A stretch of DNA of 5,020 nucleotides, from positions 1 to 5,020 of the forward strand of contig DOWV01000157.1 of NCBI GenBank assembly GCA_003519375.1, written 5' to 3'. This document shows positions 1 through 5,020 of this stretch, piece by piece (the first letter of the stretch is position 1; every line of letters starts with the position of its first letter). The notes below the pieces were generated by a model. It had not been told where the DNA came from, ran no database searches, and saw only the letters and a list, made by a program, of their open reading frames with translations. The position numbers and the translations under genes are program-made. The DNA comes from Bacteroidota bacterium. Its GTDB lineage: Bacteria; Bacteroidota; Ignavibacteria; UBA10030.

Positions 1-84
1 GTGTGGGGGTGTCGTATCTCTGGTAGTTGTCCCCTGCGGCATTCTTGGGTTGCGGGCCACAGTTTGTTAAATCAAGAGATAACT

Positions 85-3000
85 ATGAAAACGACTCAAC
101 GATTCTTTTTGCTCGTGTTTTGGGGAATCGCTGGCGTAGCTCCGCTACCTGCCCAATGGGTACAAACACGCGGCCCTGGAAATGGAAATGTCTTATCGTT
201 TGCTGTTAACGGTCCACAGGTGTTTGTAGGATCCTATTGCGGGGTCTTCTCTTCTACGGACAACGGAGCCAGCTGGAAGGCGTGCACTCGTTTTGCAAAC
301 AACTGTGGTGTACGGAGTCTTGCGGTGGGCCCTCGTCCGACGGGAGGAGTGAATCTTTTCGCCGGGACTTTCTCGCACGGCCTCTTCCTCTCTACTGACG
401 AAGGATCAAGTTGGACTGCCGTTAACACTGGACTTCCCACTAATCCTAGTATCAATGCGCTTGCGATTATCGGTACAACTGTCTTTGCGGGGATAGACAG
501 CAAAGGGGTGTACGGATCCACTGACAACGGGGCGAGCTGGCTTGCAGTCAACAACGAATCAACCAAATGGGGAGTGAGGTTCTTGGCTGTAGGCGGAACG
601 AAACTTTTTTCCGCGACCGGCTCGACTGCCGGGGATATTTTTCGTTCGACCGATAATGGCGCGAGCTGGACCGCAGTGAATAGTCCAGTGCCCGCGAGTT
701 ATGTTACTGCTCTTGCTGCCAGCGGCACATATCTGTTTGCTGTGATGTACCAAGGAGGCGTCTTTCGCTCCACCGATGATGGAACGAGTTGGACGGCTTC
801 GAATACTGGCTTGACAAATACAGTGAATGCTCTTATTACCAGTGGCACAAACACCTGGGCGGGAACTACCTACGGTGGTGTGTTCCTTTCCACCGACAAC
901 GGCGCAAGCTGGATCGCCAAGAACAATGGACTGCCGCAGGCATCTGTTGGCACACTTGCCGTAAGTGGTACTGCAGTCCTTGCGGGACTTTCGGGCAATG
1001 GTGTCTATGCTTCCCGAGATAACGGTGCCAGTTGGTTCGCAACCATTGAAGGCTTGGCAATCGCCACAGTCGATGCTTTGGCGATGAGTGGGAAGAATAT
1101 TTATGTCGGTGCTGGAGGCGTTTATCTTTCGACGGACTACGGCTCGACATGGATTGACAAGAACGCAGCTTTTGACATCCGTGTTGTCAGTGATATTTGC
1201 GTTAGCGGAACAAGACTATTTGCTGCGGCGTACACTGGACTGTTTGTTTCGACCGACAATGGTACAAGCTGGACCAATCAGAAAACTTATTCGTCATTCA
1301 CTATGCGCGATGTCCTCTCTGTAGCTGTTCGAGAGCCAAATATCTTCGTCGGTCTCTATGCGTTCGGAGTTACCGTTTCTAGGGATTATGGTACAACATG
1401 GTCCTGGCCGGCTCTCTCAGGCAACAATGTTAGGACGTTTGCTTTTAAGGACTCGACTATTTTTGCCGGTACAAACAACGGCGTTTTTCTCTCGACGAAT
1501 AATGGAACTAGTTGGACCCAGGTCAATGCCGGCCTGACGCGTACATCTGTCTATGCTCTTGCAGTGAGCGGGTCGCACGTTTTCGCGGGGACTTCTGGCG
1601 GCGGTGTGTTTCGGTCGACCAACGACGGCATAAGTTGGACGGCAATGAATACAGGATTCAAGCAAGGAGTCTCTATCTACGCTCTGGCTGTCTGTGGCTC
1701 AAGACTCTTTGCCGGAACGTATGATGACGGTGTGTTTCTTACCAGCAATAGCGGCGCAAGCTGGGCTCCTGTGAACTGGGGCCTGACAAGTACCTACATC
1801 CGTTGTCTTGCGGTCAACACAGATGAAGCAGGCGACACCGTTCTTTACGCCGGAGTTAGTGAAGGCGGAGTCTGGCAGCGAGCCCTTTCGAATATGACGC
1901 TTGATGCGGCGACGGTGACGACCTCATTGGCTTCCTCCATCGGCTCCGACTCTGCCACGCTCAACGGCAGCGTCAACCCGAACGGCTCATCGACGACTGC
2001 ATGGTTTGAGTACGGGACAAATCCGGCATTCTCAAGTTACAGCAGCACGACGTCCCAATCTGTCGGTTCCGGGAACTCCGCGACTTCGGTTTCGGCTGTC
2101 GTGAGTGGATTGACGGCGGGAACCACGTACTATTTTCGAGTCGCAGCCAGCAACGCCAGCGGAATAATTCGAGGATCCGTCCTCACTTTCACGACGACAG
2201 GGAAGACATCTTCGGTGACGATCAGCCCGAACGGAGGATTCGAGGAGACAACGGTCGGACGGAAAACCGGATTCCAAATTCCGGGATGGGAATTGTCTTC
2301 GACAGGCACTGCGAACTTCTCGGTTGTTGACAATCCCGTGAAAGAAGGAGTGCGATCGCTCGCAGTTGAGGTGATCGCCTTGGGTGCGAATTCGTGGAGC
2401 ATCCAGGCCGTCAATGCGCCCTTTGTCGTTTTGCCGAATTCGCAGTACATCTATTCAGTTTGGATCAAAGCCAGTAATTCGGGCGCCGTCGTTGCCTTCA
2501 CTGTCGGAGATCCATCGTACAACGAATGGGCTGCCAGACGCGATGTGAGCATCACTACCACGTGGCAGCAAATCACGTTCACGTTCACCGTGCCTGCTAA
2601 CGCTGACACGGGAAGGGCCCCGATCCACTTCAGCCAGAATGCCAATGCTGCGTATCTTCCGATTACGTTCTACATCGACGATTTCAAAATCACCGGGCCA
2701 GGTCGATCGGTCAACGTGCCTACGGCATCGACTTCCGCTGCGACCTCTGTCACAACAACTTCCGCAACCCTGAACGGAGACGTGAATCCGAACGGATCGG
2801 CCACCGAGGCCTGGTTTGAGTATGGGACAGTTTCGACTCTGGCGAGTTCTGACAGCGCACCGGGTCGATCGATAGGGGCATTCGCGGGGATGCAGTCGGT
2901 TTCGACGGAACTGACGGGACTCGTGATGGGAAGAGAATACTTCTACCGCATCGTGGCCAGGAACGCCGCAGGAACAAGTCGGGGGCTCATACTCGGTTTT

Positions 3001-3306
3001 GGCACACTGACCTCGGTCGAGAGAGTAGATAGCCGGATTCCTGAGAAGTACGAGCTGTACCAGAACTTTCCCAATCCCTTCAATCCATCGACCACCATTG
3101 AATTCGATGTTCCCAAAGCTTCTTATGTCACATTGAAAATCTACAACACCCTCGGCAATGAAGTCGCGGATCCGGTCGCGTCCACATTGTCGCCCGGAAG
3201 GTACAAGGTGAAGTGGAATGCATCCAGTGTCTCAACCGGCGTCTATTTCTGCCGGATGCAGAGCGGTTCATTTGTTGAGACGCGGAAACTTGTCCTTTTG
3301 AAATGA
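85..3306 (+). CDS. Secreted Asp-box repeat / FN3 / CBM4_9-like protein with T9SS sorting domain
   Basis: The protein has 1073 residues. I start it at ATG 85 because residues 1-23 form a clear signal peptide (K2, R6, hydrophobic stretch FFLLVFWGIAGV, likely cleavage in PLPA|QW). A weak AAGAG lies 6 bases upstream. The frame stays open to base 1, but those 28 codons look like leader, not protein. Domains in order: 13 Asp-box motifs (S-T-D-N-G-x-S-W type) at residues 54-560, spaced 38-46 residues, expected to form one or two beta-propellers; a closing half-blade without an Asp box to about 603; FN3-like domain 606-705; CBM4/9-like beta-sandwich 710-872 (begins NGGFEE, ends YIDDFKI); second FN3-like domain 877-975; T9SS type A sorting domain 985-1073 with YQNFPNPFNPSTT at 992. 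By family knowledge such proteins cross the outer membrane by T9SS and are released or anchored at the surface. I see no sialidase catalytic signature, so binding or adhesion is more likely than hydrolysis. The substrate is unknown. Confidence 0.93.
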   Translation: MKTTQRFFLLVFWGIAGVAPLPAQWVQTRGPGNGNVLSFAVNGPQVFVGSYCGVFSSTDNGASWKACTRFANNCGVRSLAVGPRPTGGVNLFAGTFSHGLFLSTDEGSSWTAVNTGLPTNPSINALAIIGTTVFAGIDSKGVYGSTDNGASWLAVNNESTKWGVRFLAVGGTKLFSATGSTAGDIFRSTDNGASWTAVNSPVPASYVTALAASGTYLFAVMYQGGVFRSTDDGTSWTASNTGLTNTVNALITSGTNTWAGTTYGGVFLSTDNGASWIAKNNGLPQASVGTLAVSGTAVLAGLSGNGVYASRDNGASWFATIEGLAIATVDALAMSGKNIYVGAGGVYLSTDYGSTWIDKNAAFDIRVVSDICVSGTRLFAAAYTGLFVSTDNGTSWTNQKTYSSFTMRDVLSVAVREPNIFVGLYAFGVTVSRDYGTTWSWPALSGNNVRTFAFKDSTIFAGTNNGVFLSTNNGTSWTQVNAGLTRTSVYALAVSGSHVFAGTSGGGVFRSTNDGISWTAMNTGFKQGVSIYALAVCGSRLFAGTYDDGVFLTSNSGASWAPVNWGLTSTYIRCLAVNTDEAGDTVLYAGVSEGGVWQRALSNMTLDAATVTTSLASSIGSDSATLNGSVNPNGSSTTAWFEYGTNPAFSSYSSTTSQSVGSGNSATSVSAVVSGLTAGTTYYFRVAASNASGIIRGSVLTFTTTGKTSSVTISPNGGFEETTVGRKTGFQIPGWELSSTGTANFSVVDNPVKEGVRSLAVEVIALGANSWSIQAVNAPFVVLPNSQYIYSVWIKASNSGAVVAFTVGDPSYNEWAARRDVSITTTWQQITFTFTVPANADTGRAPIHFSQNANAAYLPITFYIDDFKITGPGRSVNVPTASTSAATSVTTTSATLNGDVNPNGSATEAWFEYGTVSTLASSDSAPGRSIGAFAGMQSVSTELTGLVMGREYFYRIVARNAAGTSRGLILGFGTLTSVERVDSRIPEKYELYQNFPNPFNPSTTIEFDVPKASYVTLKIYNTLGNEVADPVASTLSPGRYKVKWNASSVSTGVYFCRMQSGSFVETRKLVLLK
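244..1764 (+). repeat. Array of 13 Asp-box (BNR-like) protein repeats
   Basis: Thirteen copies of a hydrophobic-x-x-S-(T/R)-(D/N)-x-G-x-(S/T)-W motif lie within the large secreted protein. The conserved Trp codons start at 274, 412, 538, 667, 790, 910, 1033, 1150, 1270, 1399, 1513, 1636 and 1762, a period of 38-46 codons. Each unit also carries a strand of the type 'ALAVSGTxLFAGT' before the box, as in beta-propeller blades. Boxes 7 and 10 read SRD instead of STD. The last three boxes have lost the namesake Asp (STNNG, STNDG, TSNSG). The repeats are conserved in protein but well diverged in DNA, so this is an old array and not a recent tandem duplication. Confidence 0.92.
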
Positions 3307-3323
3307 GCCTTGTGTGGTCTCCT

Positions 3324-3332
3324 GAAAGGAAG
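3324..3332 (+). promoter_or_regulatory. Ribosome binding site left from a lost T9SS gene start
   Basis: GAAAGGAAG precedes ATG 3334 and ATG 3340; from AGGA (3327-3330) the gap is 3 and 9 bases respectively. The second ATG opens MKTIFLSL, a typical signal peptide beginning. This marks where the original downstream gene began, rather than the ATG at 3303 that overlaps the stop of the preceding gene. Confidence 0.55.
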
Positions 3333-3333
3333 T

Positions 3334-3752
3334 ATGAACATGAAAACGATCTTTCTCTCGTTGCGCCCGGAGCTGGAATTGTCAAAGCGGTTGGAAAGGA
3401 CCGGAATGGTGCTACACTCTACACGCTTGAACTGACAAGATTTACTCCAGGATCGGCAGTTAGTGTGCAAAGCGAGGTCCCATGGACGAAGCAATACGAG
3501 TTACTGCAGAACTATCCCAATCCGTTCAATCCGAGAACAACCATCAGCTATAGGATTCTATCCAGCGGTCATGTGGGGCTGAAGGTGTTTGATGCACTTG
3601 GAAGGGATATCGTAACGCTTCTCGATCAGGAGATACCAGCTGGCACGCACTCCGCTTGCTGGGATGCACAAGAGTACCCCTCAGGAGTGTACATCTACCG
3701 GATTAACGTAGGCGCGTATGTGGAGAGCAAGAAGATGCTTCTCACAAAGTGA
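3334..3752 (+). pseudogene. Internally deleted T9SS cargo gene: signal-peptide start joined out of frame to its C-terminal domain
   Basis: Two parts in different frames appear to be the ends of one former gene. The 5' part (from ATG 3334 or 3340, after GAAAGGAAG) reads MNMKTIFLSL, like a signal peptide, but then continues as charged non-secretory sequence and stops at 3435. The 3' part, one frame over from about 3357, reads APGAGIVKAVGKD, then YTLELTRF, which resembles the end of a mature extracellular domain, followed by a complete T9SS sorting domain (QNYPNPFNP about 3505-3531, ending SKKMLLTK before the stop at 3750-3752). The simplest reading is a deletion with its junction near 3357-3366 that removed the body of the protein. 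The open frame from ATG 3303, which overlaps the preceding stop as ATGA, would give a 149-residue protein, but its first residues cover the ribosome binding site and it has no signal peptide, so it could not reach T9SS. An assembly error at the junction is a possible alternative. Confidence 0.68.
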
Positions 3753-3858
3753 CGCTGCTCCGATCATTGCGATCTACATGCAAACGACATTTACGAAGCA
3801 GTGGAGGAACACGTTCAGGCGCTCGGACGAAGAATCGCTCTTTTCTACCATTCAGACG

Positions 3859-3867
3859 AAAGGGAAG
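3859..3867 (+). promoter_or_regulatory. Ribosome binding site of the lipoprotein gene
   Basis: AAAGGGAAG, ending 4 bases before ATG 3872, fixes the start of the lipoprotein and excludes the longer open frame that begins at 3749, whose extra 41 residues are Arg-rich and would bury the signal peptide. Confidence 0.6.
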
Positions 3868-3871
3868 TGTC

Positions 3872-4231
3872 ATGAGAGCTTCGGGTATCAAGACTTGTGC
3901 TACAATCCTCACGTCAGCAGTGCTCGCTTTCTGCTGGATCTCATGCAACAAGGACGACAGCTCAACCGATCCGACAGAGAATTTCTGCAAGCGCCTGACG
4001 GTCAGCAATAATCAGCCGGCCATCACCATGGATAGCAATTCCATCTCAAACACAGTTTCGAATATTCAGTACGATTCATTTGGCCGGGTGGTGTCGTTCG
4101 ACTTTGATTTCAAGAGCACTACTTCTTCAGAACGATACACAGGAAACGTCTACAGTGTTGTCCGGAACAGCGTTGGCCAGATCACATCCTACAAAGCCAC
4201 AATCAACGGGCAGAACTGCAACTGGCCGTGA
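3872..4231 (+). CDS. Small predicted surface lipoprotein, function unknown
   Basis: The protein has 119 residues. ATG 3872 is chosen because AAAGGGAAG sits 4 bases upstream and because residues 1-25 form a lipoprotein signal: R2 and K7, a hydrophobic core ATILTSAVLAFCWIS, then Cys25. The -3 residue is Trp, which is off the strict lipobox, but Bacteroidota lipoboxes are relaxed; Cys21 (LAFC) is a less likely alternative. Directly after Cys25 comes N-K-D-D, matching the K-(D/E)2 lipoprotein export signal described for surface-exposed Bacteroidota lipoproteins, so I infer an outer-leaflet location. The mature part is Ser/Asn/Thr rich and has a segment YDSFGRVVSFDFDF at residues 67-80, similar to the YD-type beta-strand repeats of Bacteroidota lipoproteins such as the DUF4595-like group. 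Only about one repeat is present, so it may be a minimal or C-terminally shortened member. Cys39 and Cys116 could pair. It lies 119 bases after the broken T9SS gene and may have its own promoter. Confidence 0.8.
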   Translation: MRASGIKTCATILTSAVLAFCWISCNKDDSSTDPTENFCKRLTVSNNQPAITMDSNSISNTVSNIQYDSFGRVVSFDFDFKSTTSSERYTGNVYSVVRNSVGQITSYKATINGQNCNWP

Positions 4232-4276
4232 AGTGCATTGAGCCTTGAACGATCCAATCCTGGTCCGCACCCCCGA

Positions 4277-4376
4277 CCGTCGGTCTGAGCGCAGTCCCGA
4301 CGACTCAAGCGAATCCTTTTGGTTTCGAACATGACGAGTCAGGGATAGGTCGGGACGGAGTCGAAGACTTGGTCTA
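4277..4376 (+). repeat. Split hairpin repeat, copy 1 (GAGCGCAG...GAGTCGA type)
   Basis: The head at 4277-4297 matches copy 3 (4478-4498) at 20 of 21 bases. The tail at 4353-4368 matches 4530-4545 at 16 of 16 bases and is followed by TTGGTCTA (4369-4376), also shared. The interior is not shared and is longer here (63 bases between the GAGCGCAG and GAGTCGA motifs). The element can fold: GTCCCGAC (4294-4301) pairs with GTCGGGAC (4349-4356), and GACTC (4302-4306) with GAGTC (4336-4340). It begins 45 bases after the lipoprotein stop. The layout resembles REP/BIME-like or short MITE-like elements, but I cannot name a described family. Confidence 0.75.
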
Positions 4377-4381
4377 GGCTT

Positions 4382-4438
4382 AGAACACCCCTCGACTCTG
4401 CACCTTTGAGGATTCATCGAGCTGCGCTCGGGGTGACG
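4382..4438 (-). repeat. Split hairpin repeat, copy 2 (inverted orientation)
   Basis: This 57-base segment matches 4964-5020 at 53 of 57 bases. Outer arms CACCCC (4386-4391) and GGGGTG (4430-4435) can pair, and CGAGC-TGC-GCTCG (4418-4430) is an alternative small perfect hairpin. Read on the minus strand it carries GAGCGCAG (4429-4422) then GAGTCGA (4398-4392), the same two motifs in the same order as copies 1 and 3, with only 23 bases between them. It therefore looks like a shorter relative of the same family in the opposite orientation. Confidence 0.78.
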
Positions 4439-4477
4439 AAGGGTGTCTTGTTGAATCAGGATGCCCGCCGCCCAACC

Positions 4478-4559
4478 CCGTCAGTCTGAGCGCAGTCCGA
4501 AGCGAGACAGCGATTTCCGGTGAAGCGAAGGACGGAGTCGAAGACCGTCCTTTGGTCTA
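4478..4559 (+). repeat. Split hairpin repeat, copy 3, overlapping the end of the GIY-YIG gene
   Basis: Head 4478-4498 and tail 4530-4545 match copy 1 almost exactly, and TTGGTCTA (4552-4559) matches 4369-4376. The interior is 39 bases between the end motifs and differs from copy 1. A five-base stretch CGTCC (4546-4550) between tail and TTGGTCTA is extra compared with copy 1 and creates the perfect arms AAGGACGG/CCGTCCTT. The last three bases, CTA, are the complement of the stop codon of the minus-strand GIY-YIG gene. Confidence 0.75.
4528..4552 (-). terminator. Hairpin just after the GIY-YIG stop, possible weak terminator
   Basis: On the minus strand AAGGACGG (4552-4545), a 9-base loop and CCGTCCTT (4535-4528) form a perfect 8-base-pair stem starting 4 bases after the stop codon. 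There is no T tract after it, so intrinsic termination would be weak. It may instead be only part of the repeat, or act as a 3' stabilising structure as REP hairpins do. Confidence 0.35.
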
Positions 4560-4895
4560 TGACGGATCGGCGTCTTGCTGTCGTCGCGCTCGTTTTTCTC
4601 GTCGCTCGCGCATTTCTCTCGATTGAGCGAGGAAATGAATCAGCTCGAAATCGCCACATATGAGCGCCTCTTTCTTCCGTCTTGACCAACCTTTGAGCTT
4701 TCTCTCAATCTCAATCGCCTGGAAGACATCCGCAAAGTCAGCAACCCACACAAGTTGAACAGGTCTTCGTGCAGAGGTGTAGCCGGGGTAGGTACCTTCG
4801 TGGGGTTGAGCGATTCTGCCTTCGAGATCAGTTGTGCATCCGACATAATACGTCCCGTCGCTGCAGAGAATTATATAGACCCAAGCTCTGATCAT
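4557..4895 (-). CDS. GIY-YIG nuclease domain protein (YhbQ/UPF0213-like)
   Basis: The protein has 112 residues. The start at 4895 is supported by AAAAAGGAG, 5 bases upstream. Residues 4-90 form a single GIY-YIG domain of the small stand-alone type: VYI at 6-8, YYVG at 16-19 (the GIY and YIG strands), the catalytic-type Arg27 in LEGRIAQ, GYTSARRPV at 38-46, and Glu64 in IEIERKLKGWSRRKKEALI, the usual metal-binding Glu helix and family signature. The His normally found four residues after that Arg (Q-H-x-E-G in relatives) is Pro31 here, with His32 next to it. The tail after 91 is very basic (RERREKRARRQ), plausibly DNA-contacting. Members of this family are small nuclease-like proteins with poorly defined roles. 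It is convergent with the lipoprotein gene, sits alone, and is bracketed by copies of one repeat family, with its stop codon inside one copy. A role with those repeats is my inference; an ordinary housekeeping or selfish nuclease role is the alternative. Confidence 0.9.
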   Translation of the reverse strand: MIRAWVYIILCSDGTYYVGCTTDLEGRIAQPHEGTYPGYTSARRPVQLVWVADFADVFQAIEIERKLKGWSRRKKEALICGDFELIHFLAQSREMRERREKRARRQQDADPS

Positions 4896-4943
4896 GAAGA
4901 CTCCTTTTTACAGTAAAATAGTAGCCGGAGGTCCGGTCATCAA
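4896..4943 (-). promoter_or_regulatory. Leader of the GIY-YIG gene: strong RBS, weak promoter match, two small palindromes
   Basis: AAAAAGGAG (4909-4901) is a strong ribosome binding site. TACTAT (4923-4918) could be a -10 box, with TTGATG (4943-4938) as a -35 box, but the 14-base spacer is short, so the promoter call is weak. Two inverted repeats are present: TTTTAC-A-GTAAAA (4906-4918), which overlaps the start of the RBS, and CCGGA-CC-TCCGG (4936-4925) between the putative boxes. Either could be an operator or a small RNA hairpin, or chance. Confidence 0.35.
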
Positions 4944-4963
4944 GTGAAATGAATTGGCATCTC

Positions 4964-5020
4964 AGAACACCCCTCGACTCCGCACCTTTGTTGTTTCATC
5001 GAGCTGCGCTCGGGGTGACG
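4964..5020 (-). repeat. Split hairpin repeat, copy 4, at the window edge
   Basis: It matches copy 2 (4382-4438) at 53 of 57 bases; adding CT(T/C) on the left gives 55 of 60 (4379-4438 against 4961-5020). All four differences inside the 57 bases are in the interior or at the edge of the GAGTCGA motif, leaving both end motifs intact. It is a direct repeat of copy 2, 582 bases away, so the two enclose the GIY-YIG gene and copy 3. The element may continue beyond the window. Confidence 0.78.

Larger units (their letters stand above)
4232..4556. other. Gene-free convergent region occupied mainly by repeats
   Basis: This stretch between the lipoprotein stop and the GIY-YIG stop holds repeat copies 1, 2 and 3. 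The parts not in repeats are 4232-4276 (with a small palindrome GACCG-T-CGGTC starting at 4275, overlapping the edge of copy 1) and 4439-4477. I see no coding sequence, tRNA, or strong T-tract terminator here. Open frames crossing it are compositionally repeat sequence and have no recognisable protein features. Confidence 0.7.

Noticed and set aside
2..70. C-terminal tail of an upstream gene in frame 2, ending at TAA 68-70
   Set aside because: Only 22 codons are visible and they match no recognisable domain ending; it cannot be told from chance.
1..84. Upstream extension of the large secreted protein to base 1
   Set aside because: The frame is open, but the 28 extra residues have no protein-like pattern and would bury an evident signal peptide starting at ATG 85.
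244..1764. Sialidase (neuraminidase) activity
   Set aside because: Asp boxes occur in many non-enzymatic propellers, and I see no sialidase FRIP motif or catalytic Arg triad arrangement.
3303..3752. An intact 149-residue gene starting at ATG 3303
   Set aside because: It lacks a signal peptide, its N-terminus reads through a ribosome binding site, and a better signal-peptide start lies in another frame; a remnant explains it better.
3718..4011. Plus-strand open frame between the broken T9SS gene and the lipoprotein
   Set aside because: It overlaps both neighbours in another frame, with no start signal or recognisable domain.
4127..4417. Minus-strand open frame over the lipoprotein end and repeats
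   Set aside because: It overlaps a supported gene and repeat DNA, has no ribosome binding site, and its translation is low-complexity Arg/Ser-rich.
4277..4559. CRISPR array
   Set aside because: Repeat spacing is irregular, orientations alternate, the repeats are hairpin-like with variable interiors, and there is no cas gene.

Overview
The window looks like a piece of a genome from the Bacteroidota/Chlorobiota (FCB) branch, most likely an Ignavibacteria-like lineage. The main reason is two consecutive genes ending in the type IX secretion (T9SS) sorting domain with the 'YQNFPNPFNP' signature. A lipoprotein with a Bacteroidota-style surface-export signal (C-N-K-D-D) supports this. Assignment below phylum is inference.

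Layout. Positions 85-3306 (+) encode a 1073-residue secreted protein: signal peptide, 13 Asp-box (BNR-like) propeller repeats, an FN3-like domain, a CBM4/9-like domain, a second FN3-like domain and a T9SS C-terminal domain. Just downstream, 3334-3752 (+) is a broken T9SS cargo gene. It keeps its ribosome binding site and the start of a signal peptide, then runs out of frame into the tail and sorting domain of a larger protein. Positions 3872-4231 (+) encode a small, probably surface-exposed lipoprotein of unknown function. Positions 4557-4895 (-) encode a GIY-YIG nuclease-domain protein pointing back towards the other genes.

The non-coding part from 4232 to 4556, and the far right end, are filled with repeats. 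Four imperfect copies (4277-4376, 4382-4438, 4478-4559, 4964-5020) share the same two end motifs, GAGCGCAG and GAGTCGA, in the same order, with 23 to 63 bases between them. Two copies are in one orientation and two in the other, and they bracket the GIY-YIG gene on both sides. The nuclease gene's stop codon lies inside the conserved edge of one copy.

How the parts fit. The first three genes belong to the cell-surface and secreted protein repertoire, though nothing shows a shared pathway. The GIY-YIG gene with its flanking repeats looks like a separate unit, reminiscent in layout of REP/RAYT systems (a nuclease-like gene embedded in the repeats it may process). This is the most interesting hypothesis here and is not proven by the sequence alone.
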